A stretch of 41,491 nt of DNA from Nitrosomonadales bacterium. GTDB taxonomy: Bacteria > Pseudomonadota > Gammaproteobacteria > Burkholderiales > Gallionellaceae. Location: NCBI GenBank assembly GCA_016218415.1, contig JACRED010000040.1, forward strand, positions 1 to 41,491. Reading direction: 5' to 3'. Under the pieces are notes generated by a model. That model searched no databases and was not told the DNA's origin. It saw only the letters and a program-made list of their open reading frames with translations. Both the position numbers and the translations under genes were made by a program. Shown here one piece after another: positions 9,118-19,302 of the stretch (its first letter is position 1; every line of letters starts with the position of its first letter).

Positions 9118-11475
9118 ATGATCAACATTGAAATTGACGGCAAATTAGTCGAAACCGAACGCGGTTCCATGGTGATGGATGCGGCGCACAAGGCCGGGGT
9201 CCACATTCCGCATTTCTGTTACCACAAGAAACTGTCCATCGCGGCGAACTGCCGGATGTGCCTGGTGGAGGTGGAGAAGGCGCCCAAGCCGCTGCCCGCC
9301 TGTGCGACACCAGCCACCGAGGGCATGAAGGTGCGCACCCATTCCGAGATGGCGGTCAAGGCGCAAAAAGGCGTGATGGAGTTTTTGCTGATTAACCACC
9401 CGCTGGATTGCCCGATCTGCGACCAGGGCGGCGAGTGCCAGTTGCAGGATCTCGCGGTGGGTTACGGCGGTACCGCCTCGCGTTACACCGAAGAAAAGCG
9501 CATCGTGATGCACAAGGATATCGGGGCGCTGGTGTCGACCGAGGAAATGAGCCGCTGCATCCAGTGTACCCGTTGCGTGCGCTTCGGCCAGGAGATCGGC
9601 GGAATGATGGAGCTGGGCATGGCGTTCCGCGGCGAGCATTCCGAGATCATGAGTTTCGTCAACAGTTCGGTGGATTCCGAGCTGTCGGGCAACATGATAG
9701 ACCTGTGCCCGGTCGGCGCACTGACCAGCAAACCGTTCCGCTATACCGCGCGTTCCTGGGAATTGTCGCGGCGCAAGTCGGTGAGTCCGCATGACGGTCT
9801 GGGTTCCAATCTGGCCGTGCAGGTGAAGAACAACAAAGTGATGCGCGTCGTGCCGGTCGAGAACGAGGACATCAACGAATGCTGGATATCCGACAAGGAC
9901 AGGTTCAGCTACGAAGGCTTGAATTCGCCGGAGCGCCTGACCAAGCCGATGATCAAACAGGACGGCAAGTGGCTGGAAGTCGAGTGGCAGGCCGCGCTGG
10001 AATATGTCGCAAACGCATTGCGCCAGATATCCAGTTCCGCCGGTGCGGAGCAGATCGGCGCGCTGGCGACCCCGCACAGCACGCTGGAAGAGTTGTACCT
10101 GCTGCAGAAGCTGATGCGCGGCATCGGCAGCAGCAACGTGGATTTCCGCCTGCGCCAGTCCGACTTCAGCGCGGACGGCAAGCAGGCAGGCGCGCCGTGG
10201 CTGGGTATGCCGGTCGCCGACATCAACACTCGAGATCGTTTGCTGATCATCGGCAGCTTCCTGCGCAAGGATCATCCTTTGCTGGCGCATCGTGTGCGCC
10301 AGGCGGTCAAGAAGGGCGCGCAGGCCAATATCGTTCATGCGGCGGATGTCGATTTGCTGATGCCGGTCGCCAACAAGGCTATCGTTGCGCCAAGCGAGAT
10401 GGCGCAAGTGCTGGCGCAAATCCTGAAAGCGCTGGCTGCGGAGAAATCGGCCGCACTTTCTGCCGATACGCAAAAGATTATCGAGGGCGTGCAGGTATCG
10501 GAGCCGGCGCGGGCTATTGCCAAAAGCCTGGCGGGCGGCGAACGCGGCGCAGTGCTGCTGGGCAACTTCGCGCAGCAACATCCGCAGGCCGGGCAACTCG
10601 CGATGCTGGCCGAACAGATCGCCGCGCTGTGCGGCGCGCAGTTCGGCTATCTGGGCGAGGCGGCCAACAGTGTCGGCGGTTATCTGGCCGGAGCCGTGCC
10701 TTTCGGCAGCGGTGCGCAAGGCATGAATGCCGCGCAGATGCTGGCTGCGCCGCGCAAGGCTTACCTGCTGCTGAACGTCGAGCCGGAACTGGACATGCAC
10801 GATCCGCAACAGGCGATCAGCGCCATGAAGGCCGCCGATCTGGTCGTGGCGATGTCTGCATACAAGCATCACGCGACCGAGTATGCCGATGTGCTGTTGC
10901 CTGTCGCGCCGTTCTCCGAGACCTCCGGTACCTTCGTGAGTACCGAAGGGAAGGCGCAAAGCTTCAGGGGTGCGGTCAAGCCGTCGGGCGAGGCCCGTCC
11001 GGCCTGGAAAGTGCTGCGCGTACTGGGTAATTTGCTGAATGTTCCGGGTTTCGATTACGACACCAGCGAGGCGGCACGCGATGAAGTGCTATCGGGAAAA
11101 AATGTGGCGGACAGGCTGGGCAATCATATTGCGGGCGTCGCGCTGCGGGCTGTTGCAAGCGCCGGCAGTGCGGGCTTGCAGCGTGTCAGCGATGTGCCTA
11201 TTTACGCTGCAGACGCGCTGGTGCGCCGCGCAGCTTCTTTGCAGAAGACCAGCGATGCGGCAGCTCCGTGCGTTGCGATGCACGGCAGCGAGTTGCAGAA
11301 ACTGGGAATCAATTCGGGCGATACGGTAAAAGTGGTTCAGGGCAAGGCGACAGTACGCCTGGCGGTTGAGGCCGATGATGCCATGCCTGCCGGTACCGCG
11401 CGCGTCGCAGCGGGTCATCCTGCAACGGCAGCGCTGGGTGCGATGTTCGGAACAATTACAGTGGAGCGCGCGTGA
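9118..11475 (+). CDS. nuoG: NADH-quinone oxidoreductase subunit G
   Basis: NuoG (785 residues) carries several Fe-S clusters of the electron wire. The N-terminal ferredoxin domain has the [2Fe-2S] ligands Cys34, Cys45, Cys48 and Cys62. His94, Cys98, Cys101 and Cys107 bind the unusual HxxxCxxCxxxxxC [4Fe-4S] cluster. The [10 protein letters not shown] motif and the later [16 protein letters not shown] complete the next cluster. From about residue 220 the protein is a molybdopterin-oxidoreductase-like domain that binds no cofactor in this family. The last base of the stop is the first of the nuoH ATG. Confidence 0.97.
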   Translation: MINIEIDGKLVETERGSMVMDAAHKAGVHIPHFCYHKKLSIAANCRMCLVEVEKAPKPLPACATPATEGMKVRTHSEMAVKAQKGVMEFLLINHPLDCPICDQGGECQLQDLAVGYGGTASRYTEEKRIVMHKDIGALVSTEEMSRCIQCTRCVRFGQEIGGMMELGMAFRGEHSEIMSFVNSSVDSELSGNMIDLCPVGALTSKPFRYTARSWELSRRKSVSPHDGLGSNLAVQVKNNKVMRVVPVENEDINECWISDKDRFSYEGLNSPERLTKPMIKQDGKWLEVEWQAALEYVANALRQISSSAGAEQIGALATPHSTLEELYLLQKLMRGIGSSNVDFRLRQSDFSADGKQAGAPWLGMPVADINTRDRLLIIGSFLRKDHPLLAHRVRQAVKKGAQANIVHAADVDLLMPVANKAIVAPSEMAQVLAQILKALAAEKSAALSADTQKIIEGVQVSEPARAIAKSLAGGERGAVLLGNFAQQHPQAGQLAMLAEQIAALCGAQFGYLGEAANSVGGYLAGAVPFGSGAQGMNAAQMLAAPRKAYLLLNVEPELDMHDPQQAISAMKAADLVVAMSAYKHHATEYADVLLPVAPFSETSGTFVSTEGKAQSFRGAVKPSGEARPAWKVLRVLGNLLNVPGFDYDTSEAARDEVLSGKNVADRLGNHIAGVALRAVASAGSAGLQRVSDVPIYAADALVRRAASLQKTSDAAAPCVAMHGSELQKLGINSGDTVKVVQGKATVRLAVEADDAMPAGTARVAAGHPATAALGAMFGTITVERA

Positions 11476-12557
11476 TGGAAGCTCAAGTACTGCACATCCT
11501 GCAATGGTTCCTGAGCCTGTTCGGGCTCTGGGATCCGGTGTGGGGATACATCGAGCCGATCTGGCCGCTGTTGTGGACTCTCGTCAAAATCGTGGTGATC
11601 GTGGCGCCGCTGATGATAGGCGTTGCCTACATGACCTATGCCGAACGCAAGATACTCGGCTGGATGCAGGATCGTGTAGGCCCGAACCGTGTTGGCTACT
11701 ATGGTTTGCTGCAACCGATGGCCGATGGCATCAAGCTGCTGATGAAGGAAATCATCGTTCCGACGGGCGCCGACAAATTCCTGTTTGTGATCGCGCCGAT
11801 ATTGGCCCTTGCCCCGGCGTTGGCGGCGTGGGCGGTGGTTCCGTTTGCGGACGGGATGACATTGGCCAATGTCAATGCCGGCTTGCTGTACCTGCTTGCA
11901 ATGACCTCTCTTGGCGTTTACGGCATCATCATCGCGGGCTGGGCATCCAATTCCAAATATGCCTTCCTGGGTTCCCTGCGTTCCGCTGCACAGATCGTGT
12001 CGTATGAGCTGCCGATGGGTTTTGCGCTGGTGTGCGTGTTGATGGTCGCGCAGAGCATGAATCTGGGTGATATCGTCCGCGGGCAGCAGAATGGCTATGG
12101 CCTGCTCGGCTGGTATTTCATTCCCCTGTTTCCGATGTTCGTGGTGTATTTCATTTCCGGTGTCGCCGAAACCAACCGTGCGCCATTCGATCTGGCCGAA
12201 GACGAATCGGTGATCGTCGCGGGCTTCCATACGGAATATTCCGGCATGGGCTTTGCGCTGTTCTTCCTGGCCGAATACGCCAACATGATCCTGATCGCGG
12301 CGTTGACGTCGGTCATGTTCCTTGGCGGCTGGTTGCCGCCGTTCGATGTGGCACCGTTTAACCAGATACCGGGCCTGTTCTGGATGCTGGGCAAGATGTC
12401 TTTCATCCTGTTCATGTTCATCTGGCTGCGTGCCACCTTCCCGCGCTACCGCTATGACCAATTGATGCGTCTGGGCTGGAAAGTGCTGATCCCGCTGACA
12501 CTGGTATGGGTTGTGGTAATCGGCGCCTGGATGCAAACGAGCTTCTGGCTGTGGTGA
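11475..12557 (+). CDS. nuoH: NADH-quinone oxidoreductase subunit H
   Basis: NuoH (360 residues) is the membrane subunit that roofs the quinone tunnel and links the hydrophilic arm to the proton pumps. Eight or so hydrophobic helices are apparent. The conserved loops [19 protein letters not shown] (about 55-73) and [31 protein letters not shown] (about 226-256) are intact. ATG at 11475 overlaps the nuoG stop (TGATG); the GTG three bases upstream is an alternative that adds one residue. Confidence 0.97.
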   Translation: MEAQVLHILQWFLSLFGLWDPVWGYIEPIWPLLWTLVKIVVIVAPLMIGVAYMTYAERKILGWMQDRVGPNRVGYYGLLQPMADGIKLLMKEIIVPTGADKFLFVIAPILALAPALAAWAVVPFADGMTLANVNAGLLYLLAMTSLGVYGIIIAGWASNSKYAFLGSLRSAAQIVSYELPMGFALVCVLMVAQSMNLGDIVRGQQNGYGLLGWYFIPLFPMFVVYFISGVAETNRAPFDLAEDESVIVAGFHTEYSGMGFALFFLAEYANMILIAALTSVMFLGGWLPPFDVAPFNQIPGLFWMLGKMSFILFMFIWLRATFPRYRYDQLMRLGWKVLIPLTLVWVVVIGAWMQTSFWLW

Positions 12558-12565
12558 GAGCGAAA

Positions 12566-13054
12566 ATGGAAAAGATCACGAATTTCTTTAAAAGCTTCCT
12601 GTTGATCGAGCTGGTCAGGGGTCTCGCCCAGACGGGCAAACACCTGTTCTCGCACAAGATCACGGTGCAATATCCGGAAGAGAAGACGCCGCAAAGCTAC
12701 CGTTTCCGTGGCCTGCATGCCCAGCGCCGCTACGCCAACGGCGAAGAGCGCTGCATCGGCTGCAAATTGTGCGAAGCGGTATGCCCGGCGCTGGCGATCA
12801 AGATCGAGGTGGCGGAACGCGGGGACGGCACGCGCCGCACCACGCAATACGACATCGACCTGACCAAGTGTATCTTCTGCGGTTTCTGCGAGGAATCCTG
12901 TCCGGTGGATGCGATCGTCGAAACGCGCATACTCGAGTACCACGGCGAGAAGCGCGGCGACCTGTATTACACCAAGGAGATGTTGCTGGCGGTTGGCGAC
13001 AAATATGAAGAGCAGATCGCCAAAGACCGTGCGGCGGATGCGAAATACCGTTAG
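12566..13054 (+). CDS. nuoI: NADH-quinone oxidoreductase subunit I
   Basis: NuoI (162 residues) is an 8Fe ferredoxin that carries clusters N6a and N6b between NuoG and NuoB. Two CxxCxxCxxxCP motifs are complete: Cys63, 66, 69, 73 and Cys102, 105, 108, 112. The amphipathic N-terminal helix ([14 protein letters not shown]) anchors it to the membrane. The ATG at 12566 lies 8 nt after nuoH; the longer frame upstream overlaps nuoH and is rejected. Confidence 0.98.
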   Translation: MEKITNFFKSFLLIELVRGLAQTGKHLFSHKITVQYPEEKTPQSYRFRGLHAQRRYANGEERCIGCKLCEAVCPALAIKIEVAERGDGTRRTTQYDIDLTKCIFCGFCEESCPVDAIVETRILEYHGEKRGDLYYTKEMLLAVGDKYEEQIAKDRAADAKYR

Positions 13055-13074
13055 GCAGTATAGAGGGCATGTGA

Positions 13075-13698
13075 ATGAATTTTATTACCGGCAACTTTGA
13101 AACCATCGTGTTTTATGCGTTTGCGGCGTTGACCGTATTCGCGGCGCTACGCGTGATCACCGCAAGCAATCCGGTGCACGCAGTGCTGTTTTTGGTGCTG
13201 GCATTCATCAGTTCGGCGGGTATCTGGCTGTTGCTGGAAGCCGAATTTCTGGCCATCACGCTGGTGCTGGTGTACGTCGGCGCGGTAATGGTGCTGTTCC
13301 TGTTTGTGGTGATGATGCTGGACATCAATCTGGTGCGGTTGCGCGAGGGTTTCTGGCGCTGGCTGCCCTTCGGTGCGGTGCTGGCTGGCCTGATGTCATT
13401 CGAGATGATCTGGGTGCTGGGCTCGGCAGAAACTTCCAGTGGTATGGTGGCCACCAGACACGCCGCCGATTACAGCAACACCAAAGAACTGGGCCGCCTG
13501 ATCTATACCGAATATGTTTATCCGTTCGAGATTGCAGCCGTGATCCTGCTGGTGGCGATGGTGGCCGCGATCGCGCTGACCCTGCGTCATCGCAAGGATG
13601 CCAAGTCGCAGGACGTTTCCGCGCAGGTTGGGATCAGGAAGAAGGATCGCTTGCGTATCGTGAAAATGCAGAGCGAAAGTAAGGGAACCGGGGAATAG
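13075..13698 (+). CDS. nuoJ: NADH-quinone oxidoreductase subunit J
   Basis: NuoJ (207 residues) is a five-helix membrane subunit of complex I. The pi-bulge helix region [21 protein letters not shown] (about 62-82) is typical. The tail after residue 175 is polar and variable. AGAGGG precedes the ATG, 20 nt after nuoI. A 94-nt spacer with a long imperfect hairpin separates it from nuoK, which is unusual for this otherwise compact operon. Confidence 0.96.
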   Translation: MNFITGNFETIVFYAFAALTVFAALRVITASNPVHAVLFLVLAFISSAGIWLLLEAEFLAITLVLVYVGAVMVLFLFVVMMLDINLVRLREGFWRWLPFGAVLAGLMSFEMIWVLGSAETSSGMVATRHAADYSNTKELGRLIYTEYVYPFEIAAVILLVAMVAAIALTLRHRKDAKSQDVSAQVGIRKKDRLRIVKMQSESKGTGE

Positions 13699-13703
13699 AA
13701 AGT

Positions 13704-13768
13704 GGGAAGTGGGGGGCGGGAAGCAGGGGCGGGTTTTCCCGCTGACTACTTCCTGTTCCCCACTCCCC
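13704..13768. repeat. Purine-rich imperfect hairpin in the nuoJ-nuoK spacer
   Basis: The left arm (13704-13733) is a GGGAAGTGGGG-like purine run and the right arm (13738-13768) its pyrimidine-rich counterpart ending CCCCACTCCCC, with a TTTT loop. The arms pair over about 30 positions with several mismatches. Sequence style (GTGGGGAGTGG words) is shared with the spacer between nuoL and nuoM, so both belong to one repeat family. Confidence 0.75.
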
Positions 13769-13792
13769 AACTTAATCAAGGGAGCTAGTAGC

Positions 13793-14098
13793 GTGTTAAC
13801 ACTGTCGCATTATCTGGTGCTGAGTGCCGTGCTGTTCGCCATCAGCGTGGTCGGTATCTTTCTGAACCGCAAGAATCTGATCGTGCTGCTGATGGCCATC
13901 GAAATGATGCTGTTGGCGGTGAATACCAATTTCGTCGCGTTCTCGCATTATCTCGGAGATGCCGCCGGACAAGTCTTCGTGTTTTTCATTCTGACTGTGG
14001 CTGCTGCAGAGGCCGCGATTGGTTTGGCGATACTGGTGGTGCTGTTCCGCAATCTGAACACCATCAACGTTGATGATCTAGACAGCCTGAAAGGTTGA
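13793..14098 (+). CDS. nuoK: NADH-quinone oxidoreductase subunit K
   Basis: NuoK (101 residues, the family's exact usual length) is an MrpC-like three-helix membrane subunit. The proton-path glutamates lie in [19 protein letters not shown] (about 28-46) and in [16 protein letters not shown] (about 65-80). The GTG start at 13793 follows AAGGGAG and gives [15 protein letters not shown]; the frame upstream runs through the hairpin repeat and is rejected. The stop is 5 nt before nuoL. Confidence 0.96.
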   Translation: MLTLSHYLVLSAVLFAISVVGIFLNRKNLIVLLMAIEMMLLAVNTNFVAFSHYLGDAAGQVFVFFILTVAAAEAAIGLAILVVLFRNLNTINVDDLDSLKG

Positions 14099-14103
14099 CG
14101 CGC

Positions 14104-16131
14104 ATGAGTATGCAAAATCTTTATTTGCTGGTTCCGCTGGCTCCTCTGACAGGTGCGATTGTCGCCGGCCTGTTCGGCAAGTGGCTGGGGCGCGCCTGGT
14201 CGCATCGCGTTACCATCGCGCTGGTGGCGGTGTCGTTCTTCGCGTCGCTGGCGATCTTCAACGACGTGCAGGGCGGACACTCTTTTAACGGCCCGGTGTA
14301 CACCTGGCTGACCTCGGGCGACACCAGTTTTCAGGTCGGCTTCCTGATCGATTCGCTGACAGTCACGATGATGCTGGTCGTGACCTCGGTTTCGCTGATG
14401 GTACATATCTATACCATAGGCTACATGGCGGAAGATCCGGGTTATCAGCGTTTCTTCAGTTACATTTCATTGTTCACCTTCTCGATGCTGATGCTGGTGA
14501 TGGCCAACAACTTCATGCAGTTGTTCTTCGGCTGGGAAGCGGTGGGACTGGTCTCCTACCTGCTGATCGGTTTCTGGTATGACCGTCCGACCGCGATCTA
14601 TGCCAATCTGAAGGCGTTCCTGGTGAACCGTGTCGGCGACTTCGGTTTTCTGCTGGGCATAGGCCTGGTGCTGATGGTGTTCGGCACGCTGGATTACGCC
14701 GCCGTGTTTGCCAATGCGGCTGCCCATGCAGGGGATATGGCGCCGATACCGGGCATGTCGGTGAGCCTGATGACCGCGATCTGTATACTGCTGTTTATCG
14801 GCGCGATGGGCAAATCGGCGCAATTCCCGCTGCATGTCTGGCTGCCCGATTCGATGGAAGGCCCGACCCCGATTTCCGCGTTGATCCATGCCGCGACGAT
14901 GGTGACGGCGGGTATCTTCATGGTGTCGCGCATGTCGCCGCTGTTCGAGTTGTCCGAGACCGCGTTGTCCTTTGTAATGGTCATCGGCGCAATCACCGCG
15001 CTGTTCATGGGCTTCCTGGGCATCATCCAGAACGACATCAAGCGCGTGATCGCTTATTCGACCTTGTCGCAACTGGGCTATATGACCGCGGCGCTGGGCG
15101 CTTCCGCCTATTCGGTGGCGATCTTCCACCTGATGACGCACGCCTTCTTCAAGGCGTTGCTGTTCCTCGGTGCGGGTAGCGTGATCATGGCGATGCATCA
15201 CGATCAGGATATTCGCAACATGGGCGGCTTGCGCAAGTACCTGCCTATCACCTGGATCACCTCGCTGATCGGTTCGCTGGCACTGATCGGCACCCCGTTA
15301 TTTTCCGGGTTCTACTCCAAGGAAAGCATCATCGAAGCGGTGCATCTGTCGCATCTGTCTGTTTCCGGCTTCGCCTATTTTGCAGTGATGGCGGGGGTGT
15401 TCGTCACCGCATTCTATTCATTCCGCATGTATTTTCTGGTGTTTCACGGCGAGGAGCGTTTCGGCAAATCGCATCACGACCATCACGGCGATCATGACGA
15501 TGAAGAGGTGTCGCACGACCACCATCACGGCCTGGCGCCCGGCCAGAAACCGCACGAATCGCCGTGGGTGGTGACGCTGCCTCTGGTGCTGCTGGCGATT
15601 CCATCCGTGGTAATCGGCTACATCGCTTTCGACACGATGTTGCACGGCGATTATTTCAGCGATGCGATTTTTGTCGCGGAAAGAAATTTTTCGGGAGAGA
15701 TGGCGGAAGTGGCGCATCATGAATCGATCGAACATCCTCTCGAGATGGCCTTGCATGCATTCAGCACGCTGCCTTTCTGGCTGGCACTTGCCGGTGTGGC
15801 GAGCTCGGCTTTCTTCTATCTGAAGCGCCCCGATATCCCCGCCGCGATTCAGAAGCGCTTCCAGTTCATTTACACGTTGCTGGACAACAAGTACTACTTC
15901 GACCGTTTCAACGACTGGTTCTTTGCCGGCGGCGCGCGCGGCGCGAGCGGCTTCCTGTGGAAGTTCGGGGATGTGAAGCTGATCGACGGCCTGATGGTGA
16001 ACGGCACGGCAAAACTGGTCGGGGCGTTTTCCGGTGTGGTGCGCCATCTCCAGTCCGGTTACATCTACCACTATGCGTTCTCGATGATCATCGGCGTGTT
16101 CGTGCTGCTGAGTGTGAGGGACTGGTTTTAA
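14104..16131 (+). CDS. nuoL: NADH-quinone oxidoreductase subunit L
   Basis: NuoL (675 residues) is the distal antiporter-like proton pump of complex I, with the long lateral helix at its C-terminus. The core motifs GWEAVGLVSYLLIGFWY (about 140-156), GKSAQFPLHVWLPDSMEGPTPISALIHAATMVTAG and FSGFYSKE are intact. Between helices, about residues 452-485, there is a His/Asp/Glu-rich stretch (KSHHDHHGDHDDEEVSHDHH) which could bind metal ions. The ATG at 14104 is used; another at 14110 is possible. Confidence 0.97.
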   Translation: MSMQNLYLLVPLAPLTGAIVAGLFGKWLGRAWSHRVTIALVAVSFFASLAIFNDVQGGHSFNGPVYTWLTSGDTSFQVGFLIDSLTVTMMLVVTSVSLMVHIYTIGYMAEDPGYQRFFSYISLFTFSMLMLVMANNFMQLFFGWEAVGLVSYLLIGFWYDRPTAIYANLKAFLVNRVGDFGFLLGIGLVLMVFGTLDYAAVFANAAAHAGDMAPIPGMSVSLMTAICILLFIGAMGKSAQFPLHVWLPDSMEGPTPISALIHAATMVTAGIFMVSRMSPLFELSETALSFVMVIGAITALFMGFLGIIQNDIKRVIAYSTLSQLGYMTAALGASAYSVAIFHLMTHAFFKALLFLGAGSVIMAMHHDQDIRNMGGLRKYLPITWITSLIGSLALIGTPLFSGFYSKESIIEAVHLSHLSVSGFAYFAVMAGVFVTAFYSFRMYFLVFHGEERFGKSHHDHHGDHDDEEVSHDHHHGLAPGQKPHESPWVVTLPLVLLAIPSVVIGYIAFDTMLHGDYFSDAIFVAERNFSGEMAEVAHHESIEHPLEMALHAFSTLPFWLALAGVASSAFFYLKRPDIPAAIQKRFQFIYTLLDNKYYFDRFNDWFFAGGARGASGFLWKFGDVKLIDGLMVNGTAKLVGAFSGVVRHLQSGYIYHYAFSMIIGVFVLLSVRDWF

Positions 16132-16132
16132 A

Positions 16133-16220
16133 AGTGGGGAGTGGATAGTGGGGAGTGGATAGTGGGAGTAGGGCTTCCCGCTATCCACTGAGGTGCGCAG
16201 CACCGCTCCACTTCCCGCTT
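16133..16220. repeat. Tandem and hairpin repeat in the nuoL-nuoM spacer
   Basis: A 14-nt unit (AGTGGGGAGTGGAT) occurs twice plus a partial third copy from 16133. AGTGGATAGTGGG (16154-16166) pairs with CCCGCTATCCACT (16177-16189). A second small hairpin follows, GGTGC-GCA-GCACC (16192-16204), and the outer purine arm can pair with CCACTTCCCGCTTCCC. The whole spacer may fold into a branched structure. It shares words with the spacer at 13704-13768. Confidence 0.75.
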
Positions 16221-16244
16221 CCCGGAAATTAAAGGAATGACAGC

Positions 16245-17735
16245 ATGATTTTTGGATTACCCGTAATTAGCGTTGCGATCTGGTTGCCTATCCTTTTCGG
16301 CATCTTGGTGTTGGCTACCGGCAATGACAGAAATGCCCCGCTGGCGCGCATCATCGCGCTGGTCGGTTCGGTGCTCGGCTTTCTGGTGACGATCCCGCTG
16401 TACACCAATTTTGTCAGCGACACCTCGGAAATGCAGTTCGTCGAGATGCATGACTGGATATCCCGATTCAATATCCATTACTACCTCGGTGTGGACGGCA
16501 TCTCCGTGCTGTTCATCCTGTTGACGGCATTCTTTACCCCCATCGTGGTGCTGGCCGGCTGGAAAATCATCGAGAAGCGCGTCGCCCAATATATGGCGGC
16601 GTTCCTGATCATGTCGGGCATCATGATCGGCGTGTTCGCCGCGCTTGATGCCATCCTGTTCTACGTGTTCTGGGAAGCCATGCTGATACCGATGTTCCTG
16701 ATCATCGGCGTGTGGGGCGGCGCAAACCGTGTATATGCCGCGGTCAAGTTCTTCCTGTATACGCTGCTCGGTTCGCTGCTGATGCTGGTGGCGCTGATCT
16801 ATCTGTACAACCAGTCCGGCGGCAGCTTCTCCATCCTCGACTTCCATCAGGTCGCGATCCCGATGAACGCGCAGATCCTGATCTTCATCGCGTTCTTCTT
16901 CGCCTTTGCGGTCAAGGTGCCGATGTTCCCGGTGCATACCTGGTTGCCGGACGCACACGTGGAAGCGCCGACCGGCGGCTCGGTGATCCTGGCGGCGATC
17001 ATGCTGAAGGTGGGCGCCTACGGCTTCCTGCGTTTCTCCATGCCCATTGTGCCGGATGCCAGCCACTACCTGTCGGGCATGATGATCACGCTGTCGCTGA
17101 TCGCGGTGGTCTACATCGGTCTGGTGGCGCTGACCCAGACCGACATGAAGAAGCTGGTGGCGTACTCATCCATTTCGCACATGGGCTTCGTCACGCTGGG
17201 TTTCTTCATATTCAACGCCTACGGCATGGAAGGCGCATTGCTGCAAATGATCTCGCACGGTTTCGTGTCCGGCGCGCTGTTCCTGTGCATCGGCGTGCTA
17301 TACGACCGTATGCATTCGCGCAACATCGCCGATTACGGGGGCGTGGCGAACACCATGCCGGTGTTTGCGGCGTTCTTCATGCTGTTCGCGATGGCCAACA
17401 GCGGCCTGCCGGGCACCAGCGGTTTCGTCGGCGAATTCATGGTGATCCTCGGCGCGGTCAAGGCGAACTTCTGGTACGCCTTCGCCGCCGCATCCACGCT
17501 GATCTTCGGCGCGGCCTACACGTTGTGGATGTACAAGCGCGTGATCTTCGGCGCGGTGGCGAACTCGCATGTCGCCGAGCTGGCCGATTTGACCCGGCGC
17601 GAAAAAGCAATCTTCGCGATCCTGGCGGTCACGGTGCTGGGCATGGGGCTGTATCCCTTGCCGTTCAGCGAAATCATGCACGTATCGGTAAACGACCTGC
17701 TGGTGCATGTGGCGCGTTCCAAACTGCCGTTGTAG
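16245..17735 (+). CDS. nuoM: NADH-quinone oxidoreductase subunit M
   Basis: NuoM (496 residues) is the second antiporter-like pump of complex I. The conserved glutamate lies in YVFWEAMLIPMFLIIGVWGG (about 140-159), the central lysine in FAVKVPMFPVHTWLPDAHVEAPTGGSVILA (about 220-250), and the MKKLVAYSSISHMG segment is complete. AAAGGA precedes the ATG. It is separated from nuoL by a repeat-filled 113-nt spacer and from nuoN by 66 nt. Confidence 0.97.
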   Translation: MIFGLPVISVAIWLPILFGILVLATGNDRNAPLARIIALVGSVLGFLVTIPLYTNFVSDTSEMQFVEMHDWISRFNIHYYLGVDGISVLFILLTAFFTPIVVLAGWKIIEKRVAQYMAAFLIMSGIMIGVFAALDAILFYVFWEAMLIPMFLIIGVWGGANRVYAAVKFFLYTLLGSLLMLVALIYLYNQSGGSFSILDFHQVAIPMNAQILIFIAFFFAFAVKVPMFPVHTWLPDAHVEAPTGGSVILAAIMLKVGAYGFLRFSMPIVPDASHYLSGMMITLSLIAVVYIGLVALTQTDMKKLVAYSSISHMGFVTLGFFIFNAYGMEGALLQMISHGFVSGALFLCIGVLYDRMHSRNIADYGGVANTMPVFAAFFMLFAMANSGLPGTSGFVGEFMVILGAVKANFWYAFAAASTLIFGAAYTLWMYKRVIFGAVANSHVAELADLTRREKAIFAILAVTVLGMGLYPLPFSEIMHVSVNDLLVHVARSKLPL

Positions 17736-17801
17736 GCCGCAGTACATTTCGCGAATTACCCAGGCCAGCCCTGAATTTTTGCAGCAGATTTTGAGGTGAA
17801 T

Positions 17802-19253
17802 ATGGATTTGATGACTAATTTGATGCCGGCCAGCGCGGAAATCTTCCTGCTGGTCATGGTGTGTGTGATTCTGATTGCGGACTTGCTGATCAGGCAAAGC
17901 GACAGGTCGGTTACCTATATGCTGACGCTTCTTACCCTGATCGGTTGCTCGTTTATCACCGTCGGCACGCACGAGGGCGGTGTGGTGTATGTTTTCCACA
18001 ACATGTTCGTGGACGACCTGATGTCGGATGTGCTCAAGCTGCTGACCTATCTGGCTGTCTCGATGATGCTGGTGTATTCGCGCCAGTATCTGGTCGAGCG
18101 CGGCCTGTTCAGCGGCGAATTTATGGTGCTGGCGATGTTCGCTACGCTAGGCATGATGGTGATGATCTCCGCCAACCATTTTCTCACCCTGTATCTCGGC
18201 CTTGAGCTGCTCTCGCTGAGCCTGTACGCGATGGTGGCCCTGCAGCGCGATTCCGCCCATGCCACCGAGGCGGCGATGAAATACTTCATACTCGGCGCGC
18301 TGGCCTCGGGCCTGCTGTTGTACGGCATGTCCATGCTGTATGGGGCGACCGGGTCGCTGGAGCTGGGCGCGGTGTCCGACGCGATCAAACAGGGCGTGCA
18401 GGACAAATCCCTGCTGACATTCGGTCTGGTGTTCATCGTTGCAGGGCTGGCTTTCAAGCTTGGTGCGGTGCCGTTCCATATGTGGGTGCCGGACGTTTAT
18501 CACGGCGCGCCGACAGCGATGACCATGCTGATCGGATCGGCACCCAAGCTCGCCGCGTTCGCTTTTGTTTCACGCATTCTGGTGGAGGGCCTGCAACCGC
18601 TGGTGCAGCACTGGTCGGGCATGCTGATCCTGCTGGCGATCGCATCGATGGCGATCGGCAATATCACCGCGATCGCGCAAACCAACCTGAAGCGCATGCT
18701 GGCCTACTCGACCATCGCCCACATGGGTTTCATGCTGCTCGGCCTGTTGAGCGGCGACATCGAGGGTTACAGTTCGTCGATGTTCTATGTTGTGGTCTAC
18801 GTGCTGATGTCACTGGGCGCGTTCGGCATGATCATGCTGCTCTCGAGGGTGGGCTTCGAGGCCGACAAGATTGAAGACTTCAAGGGGCTCAACCAGCGCA
18901 GCCCGTGGCTGGCGTTCATGATGCTGCTGCTGATGTTCTCCATGGCCGGCGTGCCGCCCACCGTGGGTTTCTACGCGAAGTTCTCGGTGCTGAACGCCGT
19001 GGTTCAGTCCGGCCACATCTGGCTCGCGATCGTCGCGGTGCTGTTCTCGCTGGTCGGCGCGTTCTACTACCTGCGCATCGTCAAATTGATGTATTTCGAT
19101 GCGCCGGAAAGCCGCGTGCCCATCCTGTTCAGCCAGGACACCACGGTGTTGATCAGCGTGAACGGTCTGGGTGTGCTGTTGCTCGGTTTGTTGCCGGGCA
19201 CGCTGATGTCGGTTTGCGCGGTGTCGGTGCAGCAATCCCTGCTGCTGCACTAG
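17802..19253 (+). CDS. nuoN: NADH-quinone oxidoreductase subunit N
   Basis: NuoN (483 residues) is the third antiporter-like pump, nearest the quinone module. Fourteen hydrophobic helices are expected. The motifs [18 protein letters not shown] (about 128-145), [22 protein letters not shown] and [16 protein letters not shown] are intact. The ATG at 17802 follows GAGGTG; the GTG six bases before is the alternative. It closes the nuo operon, 49 nt before the peroxidase gene. Confidence 0.97.
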   Translation: MDLMTNLMPASAEIFLLVMVCVILIADLLIRQSDRSVTYMLTLLTLIGCSFITVGTHEGGVVYVFHNMFVDDLMSDVLKLLTYLAVSMMLVYSRQYLVERGLFSGEFMVLAMFATLGMMVMISANHFLTLYLGLELLSLSLYAMVALQRDSAHATEAAMKYFILGALASGLLLYGMSMLYGATGSLELGAVSDAIKQGVQDKSLLTFGLVFIVAGLAFKLGAVPFHMWVPDVYHGAPTAMTMLIGSAPKLAAFAFVSRILVEGLQPLVQHWSGMLILLAIASMAIGNITAIAQTNLKRMLAYSTIAHMGFMLLGLLSGDIEGYSSSMFYVVVYVLMSLGAFGMIMLLSRVGFEADKIEDFKGLNQRSPWLAFMMLLLMFSMAGVPPTVGFYAKFSVLNAVVQSGHIWLAIVAVLFSLVGAFYYLRIVKLMYFDAPESRVPILFSQDTTVLISVNGLGVLLLGLLPGTLMSVCAVSVQQSLLLH

Positions 19254-19302
19254 AATTCAGTGACACTTCCATTAAGGAGGCTGGCGGTGACAAAGGAGCT
19301 TG

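Noticed and set aside
13704..13768. Hairpin in the nuoJ-nuoK spacer as a simple intrinsic terminator
   Set aside because: No T-run follows the stem and essential complex I genes continue downstream; the similar spacer before nuoM points to a repeat family.
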